Positions 42,990 to 54,153 of a stretch of DNA of 64,000 bases are shown here, piece after piece. How positions within the stretch are numbered: position 1 is the stretch's first letter; every line of letters starts with the position of its first letter. This DNA comes from Adiantum capillus-veneris. Its lineage: Eukaryota > Streptophyta > Polypodiopsida > Polypodiales > Pteridaceae. Under the pieces are notes generated by a model, which was given only the letters and a program-made list of their open reading frames with translations, was not told where the DNA came from and did no database searches. The DNA lies in assembly GCA_014529385.2 (NCBI GenBank), contig CM043970.1, positions 65,300,496 through 65,364,495 of the forward strand, read 5' to 3'. Both the position numbers and the translations under genes were made by a program.

Positions 42990-44196
42990 TGTCACGTACA
43001 CATTTAACCCTATGTGTACGTGGACAAGCTACTTCATGACATGGGTTCAGTTTAGTTAGATTAGGAAGTGTTCTTGCACTTTTGTGAGTCTGTTCGCAGA
43101 TCGTGCATGTCCAGGCACTTAGAGTAGATGCATATCCTCTGGTTGCACACAGCATGATCATCAAATTACAATCAGAACCCATCAGGAGCATTTTTACAGT
43201 GCAGACCTAGTTTCCCTATTTTGCCAATTTTCACTGATTATTTTTAAATGACTTTTGTTGGGAAACTGGGTAGGGCAATTAGCAAGCAAGTATATAAGAA
43301 AACCAGCGCTAGCACTTTCTGGCAGAAGAGGCAGTAGGGACCAGACATCCAACAACGCACCTTCTCAGCAAGACCCCCCCCCCCCCCCCCGCCCTCCGCA
43401 AACCTAGTGGTTTTAGCCATCAACAAGAATCAGCCAGCATTTTCCAGTATTGCAGATCAGCCAGTGTTTTGCAATTGCAGATCCACTTGGCTACAGCAGG
43501 ACACAACAGATCCACTAGCGTTTTTCCAGTAGAACCTCAACGCAGCCTAGCGTTTTTGTATTTGCTGACTAACCCCAACGTTTGCAGATTCCCGGCGATA
43601 GAACCTTCAGTTGCATCAGCGTTTTCAGTTTTCAGCATAGACACACCGCAGAATAGCCCCCAAACCTCGCAGATTGCACCTTCCCGCAACAGATCCTCGT
43701 CTCATGGTCCGATCATCCATCGTTTGCAGATTCAGCCCGGAAAATGCAGATTTCAGCATCTGCGTTTTCAGCGCTTCGTCGTCGCATCGTCATCATCGAC
43801 ATAGAGTCAGAATTCAGCAAATAAAGATTTGCAGATTTCAGTCATTAGCGTTTTCAGATTTCAGATCGTCTCGTTGTCGTCCTCATCGTCGTCGACATCT
43901 CGACAAGTCCATTGCATTGTAGAGATTTGTGCAATCAATAGTAGACCACTCTCGCCATAGAGAGTGGGGCCTTTGGAGGAGGGTTTGACAATATTCTGGT
44001 GTCGTATTCTTCTCTCTCTATCTCTCAATCTCACCACCTTCGTTCACAGTGTTTATCCACTTTGTTTGTGACCACTTGCACTCTATCACTAAAGGAACGG
44101 AAGGCTCTCCCTTTCGTAAGTAAAAGGAATCCTTGAGCACAGTTCGGAGCACTCATCTTGAGCAAAGTTCAACATTCACATCCATTGCACCTTACA
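42990..44196 (+). repeat. 3' LTR of the beta element
   Basis: It begins TGTCACGTACACATTTAACC and ends CATTGCACCTTACA, 1207 bases long. It carries a poly(C) run of 17 at 43374-43390, where the 5' LTR has CCCCCCCCCCGCCCGC (30603-30618). Confidence 0.92.
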
Positions 44197-44201
44197 GCTC
44201 C

Positions 44202-45634
44202 ATATTCAAACAGGCGGTTCACAATTCCGAAGAAAAATGGTTCTTTACGCTTTATTCAGGATATGCAACCTGTCAACAAGGTTACAATTAGAAATGTGGG
44301 TACAAGGCCAGTTGTAGATGAATTTGCAGAGGCATTTGTAGGAAGGGCAATATATTCTATGGGGTATTTGTACTTAGGGTATGATCAATTCTAACTAGCA
44401 ATGGAAAGCAGGGACCTGACTACGATGAGGACACCTTTGGGTCTGGTAAGGATGTGCACCTTACCTCAGGGAGCAACTAATTCAGTTGCACGTATGATAA
44501 ATGGCATGAACAAAGTCCTACGTGACTTCATACCGCAAACTACAATGCCTTTCCTTGATGATGTGCCAATCAAAGGATGTGATGTAAGTGATATAGATGT
44601 GGCTCTGGACTCGAGGGGGTGTCGCAAGTATGTGGCAAATCATATCAATGATTGTGATGATATCTTGTCGAGATTGGAAGAAGTGAACCTTACCTTGTCT
44701 GGACAAAAGTTAGTGTTTTGTGTGAATGAAGTTCTTATTGTGGAACATATGTGTGGGCCGTATGGTAGAAGGCCTTGTCCAGCAAAGATTGATGTAATTC
44801 AAAGAATGAAAGAGACATATATTAATGTAACTGAGGTTCGAAGGTTCTTGGGTGCATGTGTGTTCTACATTATCTGGATTCCACATTATGCGCATGTGGC
44901 AAAACCTTTGTATCAACTTTTGAGAAAGAACCAAAAGTTTCAATGGGAAGAAATGCATACCCATGCCATGAGAAAATTAAAGAGGTTGCTACTTATGTCT
45001 CCAACTTTGAGGAAAGCAAACTATGAATGTGAAAGATATGTAATTGTGACAGTGGATACTAGCCCCACAGGAATTGGATGGTCGATTGGGCAAGATGATG
45101 ATGATGGCAAGCGATATGTGGTGAGATTTGGAGCAAAAGTCCTAAGTGCTCGTCAACGCAACTATCCACAGGTAAAAAGAGAGTTATGGGGAGTAGTCAC
45201 ATCATTGAAATGTGACAGAGTATTTGATAGGATCAAATATAATCGTGGAGACTAGTTGCTCAACTCCCAACATTGCTATGTTGAGATGTATTGCCTACAT
45301 AAAGCCTTTAAATCTAGAATTTAAGCATATTGGAGGGAAAGATAATCCAGTTGCGGATATGCTTTCAAGAGCAAGGTATGAAAATGAAGGAGACATGGTT
45401 GTCGAGGACGATGATGTAGGCACAAGGTTCTATACTATCTCTCATGCGAAGGGTGATCATGCTTGCCTGTCAAATGCCCTTGAGTCATTTACAGAGGACC
45501 TATATCAAGGTGAATGGTTGCTCATTGGACGCTATCTGAGCACTTTGACAAGGCAAGAAGGGTGGACTGACCAAGAGTTCAAAAGAATACGAAGAAAGGC
45601 CTATGAATACATTTTGAAAGATGGGTACTTATGA
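44202..45634 (+). pseudogene. Delta reverse transcriptase and RNase H
   Basis: The RT continues from 30226: RRFTIPKKNGSLRFIQDMQP, then a stop at 44392, TPLGLVRMCTLPQGATNSVA, active site MPFLDDVPIKG near 44550-44580 and PYGRRPCPAKIDVIQRM. The RT thumb has EVRRFLGACVFYIIWIPHYA. RNase H has VIVTVDTSPTGIGWSIGQ, ALSARQRNYPQVKRELWGV-type text and, after a frameshift near 45240, HIGGKDNPVADMLSRARYEN. A TGA at 45632 ends the segment. The sequence pattern differs clearly from alpha and gamma RTs. Confidence 0.88.
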
Positions 45635-45658
45635 AAGCGTCCGAAACAAAGAAATGGA

Positions 45659-46921
45659 ATGCCGTTGAGAGTCGTGAATGATAAGGATGCTCAAAATGAG
45701 CTTATGAAAAAGTTTCAGGAGAGTCTTTATGCTGGACATAGAGGTGTATGGGCCACCTTTACTAAAATGAAAGTGAGGTATTGGTGGAAAGGTATGTATA
45801 AAGATGTATCTCACTATGTGGAGTTTTATGAAACCTGTCAAATGTATTCAAATATACGTCATCGTGATGGGTTGCACCCTACTTACCCATTGGCCATGCA
45901 CTATAAGTGGGTAGTAGATCTGGTTACAATGCCATTGGGCTTATGGCAAATGAGATACATAGTGCTTGCACAGGAAGATTTAACCAACCAAGTTGAAGGT
46001 CGTGCTCCAAGAACAAAAAGCATTGAAGGGGTACGTAAGTTCCTGTTGAATGATGTAATTAGCCGTTATGGCTGTGTTGGGAAAATAACAGCAGACAGGG
46101 GTGAATTGGATGCCGACAAAGCAAGGGAATTTTTCTCCAGGTTGGGCATTAAACTTGCTCTCACTAGTGCATATAATCCTGAGGAAAATGGCAAATCAGA
46201 GCGTGGGCATCCTCCTATCATTAAAGCTTTGGCTAAGGCCTGCAAAGGTAAAATGGGAGAGTGGCCTAGGTTATTGCCTTATGCTTTATGGACTGATCGT
46301 ACAACTCATAGCTCAGTTACTGGTTATATGCTTTTTGAGTTGATGTATTGTCAGAAACCTATAATGCCAATTGAGGATGTAATTCTCACATGGAATGTAT
46401 TGCATTGAGAAGATAGAATGAGTAGGGAAGACCTTCTTGCTTTGCCCATTCAACAATTAGAAAGAAGGCCTCAAGATATTGAGAATGCAATAGCACGATT
46501 AAAAGATGCAAGGTTGAAGAATAAGGACAGATTTGATAAAAGGCACAGGCTCAGACCTAGAGCTATTTAGGAAGGTGATTGGGTGTTGATGTATGACAGT
46601 AGTCTTGATAACCAACGTTCAGCAATAAGAAAGCTTTCAAAGAGATGGGTTGGTCCTTATGTTGTTAAGCATGTACACGGGAATGCAACTTATACCTTGC
46701 ATGAGTTGGATGATACAGAAATGAAGATTCCCATTGTAGGGAAAATAATTAAATCGTTCAAAGGAAGAGGCGATATAGATCTCTTTCTTTCACAAGAAAG
46801 TAAAAATGAAGGCTCTGATGAACATGTTATGGATGAAGATGAAGAAAGCGACGATGATGCACTAGACTTTGTTGCAAGTGATGACAAAATTGATATGTAT
46901 GTTGACTTAAATGAAGACTGA
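45659..46921 (+). pseudogene. Delta integrase and C-terminal tail
   Basis: The zinc-binding part has HRGVWATFTKMKVRYWWKGM and CQMYSN. The catalytic core has VVDLVTMPLG (first Asp), GKITADRGELDADKAREFF (second Asp) and NPEENGKSERGHPPIIKALA (Glu). WPRLLPYALWTDRTTHSSVT and ELMYCQKPIMPIE follow. A TGA at 46406 and a TAG at 46568 interrupt the same frame, which continues with KRWVGPYVVKHVHGNATYTL and an acidic tail (DEHVMDEDEESDDDALDFV) ending at 46921. The core shows no large deletion. Confidence 0.88.
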
Positions 46922-46964
46922 ACCTGCAAAAGATATGTGTGGCACATGCCGGAGGATGTGCAGG

Positions 46965-46979
46965 TTTAGAGGGGGTGGA
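46965..46979 (+). promoter_or_regulatory. Polypurine tract of delta
   Basis: TTTAGAGGGGGTGGA lies directly before the 3' LTR start TGTCGTGTCG. Confidence 0.75.
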
Positions 46980-47985
46980 TGTCGTGTCGTGGCACGTTCA
47001 TAATGTGAAATTAAAATATCTACCTCACTCTCAATGCTTTTGTTATGTGGGACCAAATGCTATGATGTACATAGTGTGATATATACGAAAATGGATGCCA
47101 TGGTTGCAGGCGTGTACATACCTTGTCCGGCAGGCGAGGCCAGGGACGTGGTACCGTTGCATGTTTTACCACATTAAATCATGCCTAATTTGCTTTAGGA
47201 ATGTACAAATGTCAACTGTCTCGAAGTGGCACGCTCGTTTTGCCTAGAAAGTTCAATGCGGACGATCTTGGCAAAAAATAACAGGTTTTATGCACGGGCA
47301 TAAAAGACGTGTCCAAAGTGGAAAAATGAGGTTTAACATGAAATTTGAGTCCAATGGGATTTTTCCACAAATTTAGGGATTTTTTTCAGCTCATTTGGGC
47401 ATTTTTGGGCAGAAAATGGCCAAAAAATGGTCGAAAAATAGCCTAGAAATAGCAAGAATTGGCTCAAAATGCCACATCAACGACGGTGCCGTCGTTGCTG
47501 AAGCTGAGGTGGAAGTTTTAGAGCCAAGAATGAGCTGATTTGGGCATCTAAGCAAGGCGATACAACCATTCCATTACAGGGTGCTAGTGCTGTCCTGTGC
47601 TGCTTCCACTACATGGTTGAGGCTGTGAGGCCTCCAATTAGGGTTTCCCCTCCTCAAATAACTACTTGGGCTTCTTCAATGAAGTACTAAAGCTTCCACG
47701 AAATGGTCACGATAAGAAATCGAAGCGTCATTTTAGGGTTTTTAACAGGTCGGGAATGAGCACTGCATCTGTGCAATTGGGAGCGAGGCCACACCTAATC
47801 TTCACACACACAAGAGTTTTGAGTTAGTATTGGTTCTTTTTCAAAGTGGAGCTTTCATGGCTGGAGTTTTGTTCTTTTTTAGTGTGTTTTTGGATTCAAA
47901 TTATCAATGCCTTGCTTGAATTTGCTACAAATCCTCACAGTCAGAGGCTTGATGCTTTCCTAGTCGCATTGCACACTTCTTGACA
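46980..47985 (+). repeat. 3' LTR of the delta element (about 1.0 kb)
   Basis: It starts TGTCGTGTCGTGGCACG and ends CACTTCTTGACA. It pairs with 26236-27257. Confidence 0.88.
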
Positions 47986-48043
47986 ATGCGCAAGAGGACG
48001 GGAAACAGGGGATGGGGCTCAAATGGATTTTTAGTGTAAAAAA

Positions 48044-48235
48044 TGTTGGGGTATAAAGCCCAATGTGGTCGCCCAGGTAAGTGGGCGGGCCGCCAGGTAT
48101 GTACACATATTCTTTTGTAAAAACCTAATAAGAACTCACTATGCTCTACACATTACAGTAGAGCGAGTTCACCATATCGTCGTGCTCTTCTTCTCGCACT
48201 CTCTCTCGCGTCGCACTTCCGCTCGTACTCCTTCA
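48044..48235 (+). repeat. 5' LTR of the copia element
   Basis: 192 bases beginning TGTTGGGGTATAAAGCCC. A CTCTTCTTCTCGCACTCTC tract lies near its end. Confidence 0.93.
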
Positions 48236-49331
48236 ACTGGTATCAGAGCTCAGATCGAGGCTCGGGGCAACACTGCAGGAGGCTAGAGTCACCAACTTAG
48301 ATTGGAGTGAAATTCGACAGGCGAAGACACGGCCCCAAATCTCGTGGGTAAGCCCGAAGGGCTTGATGTTGTCAGAATTTCATTCTGAGGTCATCTCGAC
48401 CACCGTTCGGCTTCGACAAAGGCCTGCGCATGCCATTTTCGACTACGTGGTCTTGGCGGGTGCAAATCCGACTCTGCAAATTTGGGGTTTTCGGCCTACG
48501 ACTGCAGGTGTTGAGGATATCGACACTCCCAGAGTGTTGATTTGTGGCTGTTTACACATCGAAGGAGGACTCACAGTTCTTGGAGGCGTGTCACATACGA
48601 CACGAGCGCATCTACACACAGACTGTAGGCGACATCCACTAGTTCATCAGGTAGCTTGTGTTTGCTGCTTGATATTCCAGATTTCATCCTGACATTGCAG
48701 GTACTTCCACATGGGATGTATTGTCAGAGATGATGTATGTCTGTTGAGGGTTTGTTGGCTGTGAGTCACGCAGCAAACAACCGCCGCAGCGGTTACAGCA
48801 TACAGTGGGAAATTTGTGGATGTATGACTTTGTGGGAAGTCTATGTACTGTCAGATTTACTGCAGCCTTTGTTGAGGGTCGAGTGAGGTTTTATTGAGCT
48901 GGGGGATTCTCGAATGTTGAGATCCTTTCGGTGATACAGGTCTTGGAGCGATCCCTCGAGCACCCTTAGATAGGCAGCTAAGATGTATTGATTGTGAGTT
49001 AGACAGTTGGGATTGCATCTTTGCATTACTGCCGTTGAGGCATTGTCGCAGTTTATGCTTATAGGACAGTGACAGGACAGTGAGAGATAGTACAGGTGCA
49101 GGACAGGTTTACCCGCAGCTTACAGTGTCAGAGAGACAGTGTTTTTTGAGCTGTTTTTTGGTCTGTTTTTAGTACACCAGAGCCATTTTACAAAGGAGAC
49201 TGCCAAAATTTCTGCAGAATTTGAAGCTTTCTTGGTTCATTTGACAGTTTGATATTGGTTCAGAAGTCAGTTTACAGGGGAAACTCTGTCGAATTTTTCC
49301 CAGAAAAAGTAAACTACTGTGAAGCGTAGCT
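48236..49331 (+). other. Copia 5' leader
   Basis: The primer site at 48238-48249 (TGGTATCAGAGC) is followed by 1.08 kb without recognised coding sequence. Short frames at 48363-48692 show no known domain. Confidence 0.6.
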
Positions 49332-50627
49332 ATGGCTGGATCATAGGACACTGCTCTTTACAATATCAAGAAGCTGGATGGAACCAATTTCCCATTGTGG
49401 AAGAAGCAGATTTGGCACGTGTTGGTACAAAAGAAGCAGATAAAACCTATAAAGCTCAAGGGGATAAAACCAGAAGATATGAACGAAGATGAATGGAGCG
49501 AAATGGATGAATTGACACTTTCTACCATTATGCTGACTTTGGCAGAAAGCGTTTACTTCAATGTAGCAGACGAGATGTCGGCTTATCAAGCATGGTTAAA
49601 GCTGAGTGATCTTTATGAGAAGCAGAGTGCAGCTTCACAGGTATACTGGCTTAAGAAGCTTGTTGACTTGAAGATGAAAGAAGGGACACCTATGTCCAAT
49701 CATCTGAATGAATTCAACACAATCTATAGTCAATTGTCAGCTCAAGGTGTCAAGTTTGATGAACCTGTTAGAGCTATGTTCCTGTTGATCACATTGTCGG
49801 AAAGTTGGGACACTTTTCGCACAGCTTTGAGTAATTCTGCACCTCCAGATGGTTTGAACATAGCAGGTGTAGAAGGAAGTCTGCTTACTGAAGAAACCAA
49901 TAGAAAGACAATGGACAAAGGCAAAGGAACAGCCTTAGTTGTCAAGGGAAGGACCAAAGAAAAGTACAAAGGTGGAAAGAGGAATCAGTCTCGTAGCAAG
50001 TCCCGCAGTGCTAAAGGCAAGAGTGACATAGAATGCTACCATTGTGGCAAGAAGGGTCACATGAAAAGAGACTGCAGAGAATGGAAAGCAGAAAAAGGCA
50101 AAGAGAAAGCTGAAGACCATGGTGAGAAGAACAAGTCCTCAGTGAAGATTCAAGAAATAAATGTGACAAACACTGTTGCAGAGGATGACAGTCTAGTGTC
50201 AGGAGACATCTACTTCTTGAAGAATACAATGGACTCAGCTCTTCTTACAGCATCTGATGGAAATGCACTGAGTGACTGGATTATAGACTCAGGGGCATCA
50301 CTTCATGTGTCTCCAAACAAGGAGTGGTTTACTTCTTATGTGACCACTAAAGATCATGTTCGGCTATGCAATGGGCAGACATGTGAGATCTTAGGTGTTG
50401 GAGATATTCAATTGAAGTTTCAGAATGGCTCTTCTTTCACGCTGAAGAATGTGAGACATGTTCCCGCAATTACAAAGAGCTTGATCAGCACAGGTTTACT
50501 AGATGATGCTGGCTACGTCACCATTTTTGGACAGAACATGTGGAATATATCCAAGGGTTCTATGACAGTAGCACATGGAGTAAAGTCTGGTGGACTTTTA
50601 CATGATTTATGTATCAAATGTCTCTAA
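49332..50627 (+). pseudogene. Copia gag and protease, premature stop at codon 5
   Basis: The ATG at 49332 reads MAGS then TAG at 49344, after which the frame is open to 50627: YNIKKLDGTNFPLWKKQIW, the UBN2-like gag core (LAESVYFNVADEMSAYQAW, LKKLVDLKMKEGTPMSNHL), the CCHC knuckle CYHCGKKGHMKRDC near 50035-50075 and the protease motif WIIDSGASLHVS near 50279-50314. Translation could restart at a downstream ATG (49395). The frame is lost near 50600, just before the pre-integrase region. Confidence 0.88.
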
Positions 50628-51301
50628 AAATGTAATCAATGTAACCGAGCAGCCGAACGTTTCTTTGTGGCATAGCCGGTTAGGACATATGTCCAAGAAG
50701 GGAATGGAAATCTTGTCTCGTTCTGGTTATTTGCCTGGCTTTTCATTTAATGATTTTGAATTCTGTGAACATTATCTGTAGGGTAAGCAAACACAGCAGC
50801 CACATAAGCATAGAAGCAGTAGAAGAGATACACAGTTGGTACTTGTTCATAGTGATTTGTGTGGACCTATGCCTAACCTATCTCTAGGGGGAGCTTCTTA
50901 CCTTATGACATTTATAGATGATTACTCGAGGAGAGTATGGGTTTACTTTCTCAAGCACAAGGATGAAGCGTTTAGTGTTTTCAAAACGTTTGTGACACTT
51001 GTGGAGAATCAGAGTGGCAAGAAGCTTAAATGCTTACACTGACAATGGTGGAGAGTATGTTTCAAAGGCCTTTCAGGACTTTTGTGAGTCAAAAGGTATA
51101 AAACGTGAACTTACTGCTCCTTACAATCCTCCTCAAAATGGTGTTGCCGAGAGGATGAATAGGACCATACAAGAGAAGGTCAGAAGTATGTTGTCTAATG
51201 CACAGCTGCCAAATGGGTTTTGGGCTGAAGGATTCAGTGCCAGAGATGGTATGGTCAGGCAAAATGCCCTCATACAAGCATCTCAGAGTCTTTGGCTGTG
51301 A
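50590..51301 (+). pseudogene. Copia integrase, frameshifted and internally deleted
   Basis: GAG-pre-integrase text SLWHSRLGHMSKKGMEIL ends in a TAG at 50779. The core has VHSDLCGPM, YLMTFIDDYSRRVWVY (Asp), a frameshift near 51035, TDNGGEYVSKAF (Asp) and PYNPPQNGVAERMNRTI (Glu). After NGFWAEG the normal sequence is cut and the reading joins to MVWSGKMPSYKHLRVFG in another frame at 51250. About 40 residues seem lost. Confidence 0.85.
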
Positions 51302-53255
51302 GCCATATACTCACGTTCCAAAAGAATTTAGGAACAAACTTGAGCCAAAGAGTAAAAAGTGCATCTTTCTAGGCTACGGTAATTCTGGTGAGATGGGGTA
51401 CAGACTTTGGGATCCCGAATCCCGAAAGGTTGTCCGCAGCAATGATGTTCACTTTAATGAATCCAAATATCATTCTAAACCAGAGAGGGTTGAGGAGATT
51501 AGAAGAGTTGTCTTCCAAGAAGATGGACCTGCTTGTGCAAGACAAAATGTCAGGGCTCAAGAGGAGCAAGGACAGGATAGAGTGGAACCACAGGTTGTGG
51601 CTGAGCCTGAGCCACCTATTGTGCGTAGATCTGGACGTGTCACGCGACCTCCTGATAGGTTTGTTCCATCTATGAACTATGTCATGTTGACTGATTGCAA
51701 TGAGCCTTCATGTTACAAGGAAGCAGTGCAAATGAAGGACTCCGGGAATTGGCAATTGGCCATGCAGTCAGAAATGACAGCGCTGCATAAAAACCAGACA
51801 TGGAAGCTAGTTAAATTACCACGGGGCAGAAAGGCTCTACCCTGTAAATGGGTTTACAGGTATAAGATCACCGCTCATGATAGTCAGCCAAAGTACAAAG
51901 CAAGGCTTGTTGCCAAGGGCTTTAAGCAAGAACAAGGCATTGACTTTGATGAAGTCTTCTCTCCGGTGGTCAAGATGACTACATTGAGATGCTTTCTTGC
52001 ATTGGTTACCATATTAGATTTGGTGTTGCACCAAATGGATGTCAAGACAGCGTTCTTGCATGGTGATTTAGATGTGGAAATTTACATGCAGCAGCCAGAA
52101 GGGTTTGTTGAGAAAGGCAAGGAAGATTGGGTATGCCAGTTGTTAAAGAGTCTTTATGGCTTAAAACAATCACCGAGGGCATGGTACCATAAATTCCACA
52201 AGTTTATGCTTTCTCAAGGCTACAAACGTATTGAGTTCGATCACTGTCTATATACAAAGAAGGCTAAGGATGGCAGTTGGCTGATCCTTATTTTGTATGT
52301 GGATGACATGTTGATTGCTGGCAAGCACTTGGAAGAAATTTCAGCTTTGAAGTCAAAGATGGCAAAATCGTTTGACATGAAAGACATGGGTGAGGCAAGT
52401 CATATACTTTGTATGCGCATTGAGAGAGACAGATCAAGGAAGTTGATTTGGTTATCTCAAACAGAGTATATTGACAAGGTTTTGCAACGTTTCAATATGG
52501 AGAAGGGAAAGGCATTGAGTGTTCCATTGCCACCATATGTGAAACTTAGCAAACAAGATTGTCCTGTGTCTGAGGAAGAACAGGCTGAAATGGATAAGAT
52601 TCCATATGCGTCTGCAGTGGGTAGTTTGATGTATGCAATGATTGCTACTCGCCCAGACATTGCATTTGCAGTGGGAGTAGTAAGTCGATACATGTCAAAC
52701 CCAGGCAAGAAACATTGGGAGGCAGTGAAAGGAATATTGAGATACCTGAAAGCTACAAAGAGTATGCGTATATGCTATGGGAGTCAGGAGCTAAGTGTAA
52801 AGGGTTTTACAGACTCAGATTATGCAGGTGACTTAGACAACCGAAGGTCTACGTCAGGGTATGTCTTTACATTGGCTGGTGGAGCAGTATCATGGCGTTC
52901 TAGATTACAAGATTGTGTTACTCAGTCTACTACAGAGGCTGAATATGTTGCAGCATCAGAGGCATGCAAAGAATCAATTTGGCTTAATCGACTAGTAACA
53001 GATTTGGGAATCAAAGAAGAGATGCCTGTGTTATATTGTGATAGTCAAAGTGCTATACAATTGGCTCGCAATCCAGTTTATCAGTCAAAGACAAAGCATG
53101 TGGATGTGAAGTATCATTTCATCAGGGAAATGCTCGAGGATAAGCAACTTCAGCTTGTCAAAGTTCACACCACAGAAAATCCTGTTGATCTACTTACAAA
53201 AGGACTTCCCTCAGAGAGCTTTGCGCATTTTCGCAAGCAGTTAGGTGTAGGGTAG
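51250..53255 (+). pseudogene. Copia reverse transcriptase and RNase H, long open segment
   Basis: One frame is open to the stop at 53253. It starts with the end of integrase (KKCIFLGYGNSGEMGYRLWD), then RT: EMTALHKNQTWKLVKLPRGR, CKWVYRYKI, KARLVAKGFKQEQGIDFDE, FSPVVKMTTLRCFLAL, MDVKTAFLHGDLDVEIYMQQ and the active site YVDDMLIAG near 52296-52322. RNase H has SLMYAMIATRPDIAFAVGVV, GFTDSDYAGDLDNRRSTSGY, TEAEYVAASEACKESIWLN, YCDSQSAIQLARNPVYQSK and KHVDVKYHFIRE. It would be functional but for upstream breaks. Confidence 0.92.
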
Positions 53256-53344
53256 TACATCACTTCTCTACATCTCTTGTATATTAGCTTGTATAGTAGC
53301 TTCTCTCACACTTAAAGTAGCACATTGGACTTTAAGTGGGAGGT

Positions 53345-53536
53345 TGTTGGGGTATAAAGCCCAATGTGGTCGCCCAGGTAAGTGGGCGGGCCGCCAGGTA
53401 TGTACACATATTCTTTTGTAAAAACTTAATAAGAACTCACTCTGCTCTACACATTACAGTAGAGCGAGTTCACCATATCGTCGTGCTCTTCTTCTCGCAC
53501 TCTCTCTCGCGTCGCACTTCCGCTCGTACTCCTTCA
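53345..53536 (+). repeat. 3' LTR of the copia element
   Basis: 192 bases; differs from the 5' LTR at two sites in my alignment (AACTTAATAAG for AACCTAATAAG, and CACTCTGC for CACTATGC). Confidence 0.93.
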
Positions 53537-53719
53537 AAGAAGAGGGTGTGACAGCAAGTGGGGACAGGAAGCCCAAAAATGGGCGTCCCCTGTGACTATG
53601 CTTTTTGCTTACCTGATTTTTGTCAAACTAATGAGTGAGTTTGAGGATTCAAATTTGTCAAAGCGTTCGAATATTCTCAGGTCTCATGGGGATTGTTCTC
53701 AGAGGATCTACCTGGTGAG

Positions 53720-54153
53720 TTACCTCTGGAGTAGCCAAAGGATCACATTGTTGATTTGATAACAGGGAGTTAACCTAGAAATTGACCCCCCTACAAAGTT
53801 AGTAGAGCACAATAGGAAGAAATCATGAGCCAAGTCAACGGATTGGAAAAGGTCTTGGTCCAACCAAGTTCTTCATATTTTTATTGATAGTGCTACTTGC
53901 GCAGAAGAAAGACGGATCTTGAAGGATTTGCATCGACAATGGGCTTTTACTTACCTCTGGAGAAGCCAAAGGATCACATATTGAGTCCACCTCAAAACCA
54001 ACCCCCATACAGAGTTAGTAGAGCACAATAGGAAGAAATCATGAGCCAAGTCAACGGATTGGAAAAAGTCTTGGTCCAACTGAGTTCTTCATCTTTTTAT
54101 TCATAGTGCTACATGTGCAGAAGAAAGATGGATCTTGAAGGATTTGCATCAAC
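53720..54153. repeat. Direct duplication, period 231 bp, inside gypsy RT remnant
   Basis: TACCTCTGGAGTAGCCAAAG (53721) and TACCTCTGGAGAAGCCAAAG (53952) begin two similar units. Both include GAGCCAAGTCAACGGATTGG and AGAAGAAAGA[C/T]GGATCTTGAAGG. Confidence 0.85.

Larger units (their letters stand above)
30232..44196 (+). mobile_element. Complete beta element, gag-protease type without RT, target duplication GCTCC
   Basis: LTRs at 30232-31429 and 42990-44196 have TGTCACG...TTACA ends, an iMet-type primer site (TGGTATCAGAGC, 31431-31442) and a purine tract before the 3' LTR. GCTCC occurs at 30227-30231 and 44197-44201. Without its two inserts (solo alpha LTR, LINE) it is about 5.7 kb. Internal coding runs gag, CCHC, protease, an Asp/His-rich stretch, an integrase zinc-binding remnant and a chromodomain-like tail. 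RT and RNase H are absent in this and the other beta copy (3673-16680). It must therefore have moved with enzymes supplied by another element. Confidence 0.9.
26236..47985 (+). mobile_element. Delta Ty3/gypsy element, outer shell of a nested stack
   Basis: LTRs at 26236-27257 and 46980-47985 flank gag, RT, RNase H and integrase in + order. Two insertions swell it: a 560-bp element with inverted ends in gag, and the 14-kb beta element in RT. Without them it would be about 7.2 kb. The gag-pol is broken by stops and frameshifts. The flanking 5-mers (GACGC on the left, ATGCG on the right) do not match, so a target duplication is not confirmed. The RT and integrase (FLDD, ENGKSERGHPPIIKAL) are unlike alpha and gamma, and no chromodomain was recognised. 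Confidence 0.88.
48044..53536 (+). mobile_element. Ty1/copia element with near-identical 192-bp LTRs
   Basis: LTRs at 48044-48235 and 53345-53536 have TGTTGG...CTTCA ends and differ at two positions in my reading. TGGTATCAGAGC at 48238 is an iMet-type primer site, and AAGTGGGAGGT precedes the 3' LTR. Flanking 5-mers AAAAA and AAGAA match at four of five. Coding order gag, protease, integrase, RT, RNase H defines copia. The leader before gag is about 1.1 kb and holds no recognised gene. The ORF is broken several times despite the young LTRs. Confidence 0.92.

Noticed and set aside
48363-48692. 109-codon frame in the copia leader
   Set aside because: It lies between the primer site and gag, where no protein is expected, and shows no known domain.
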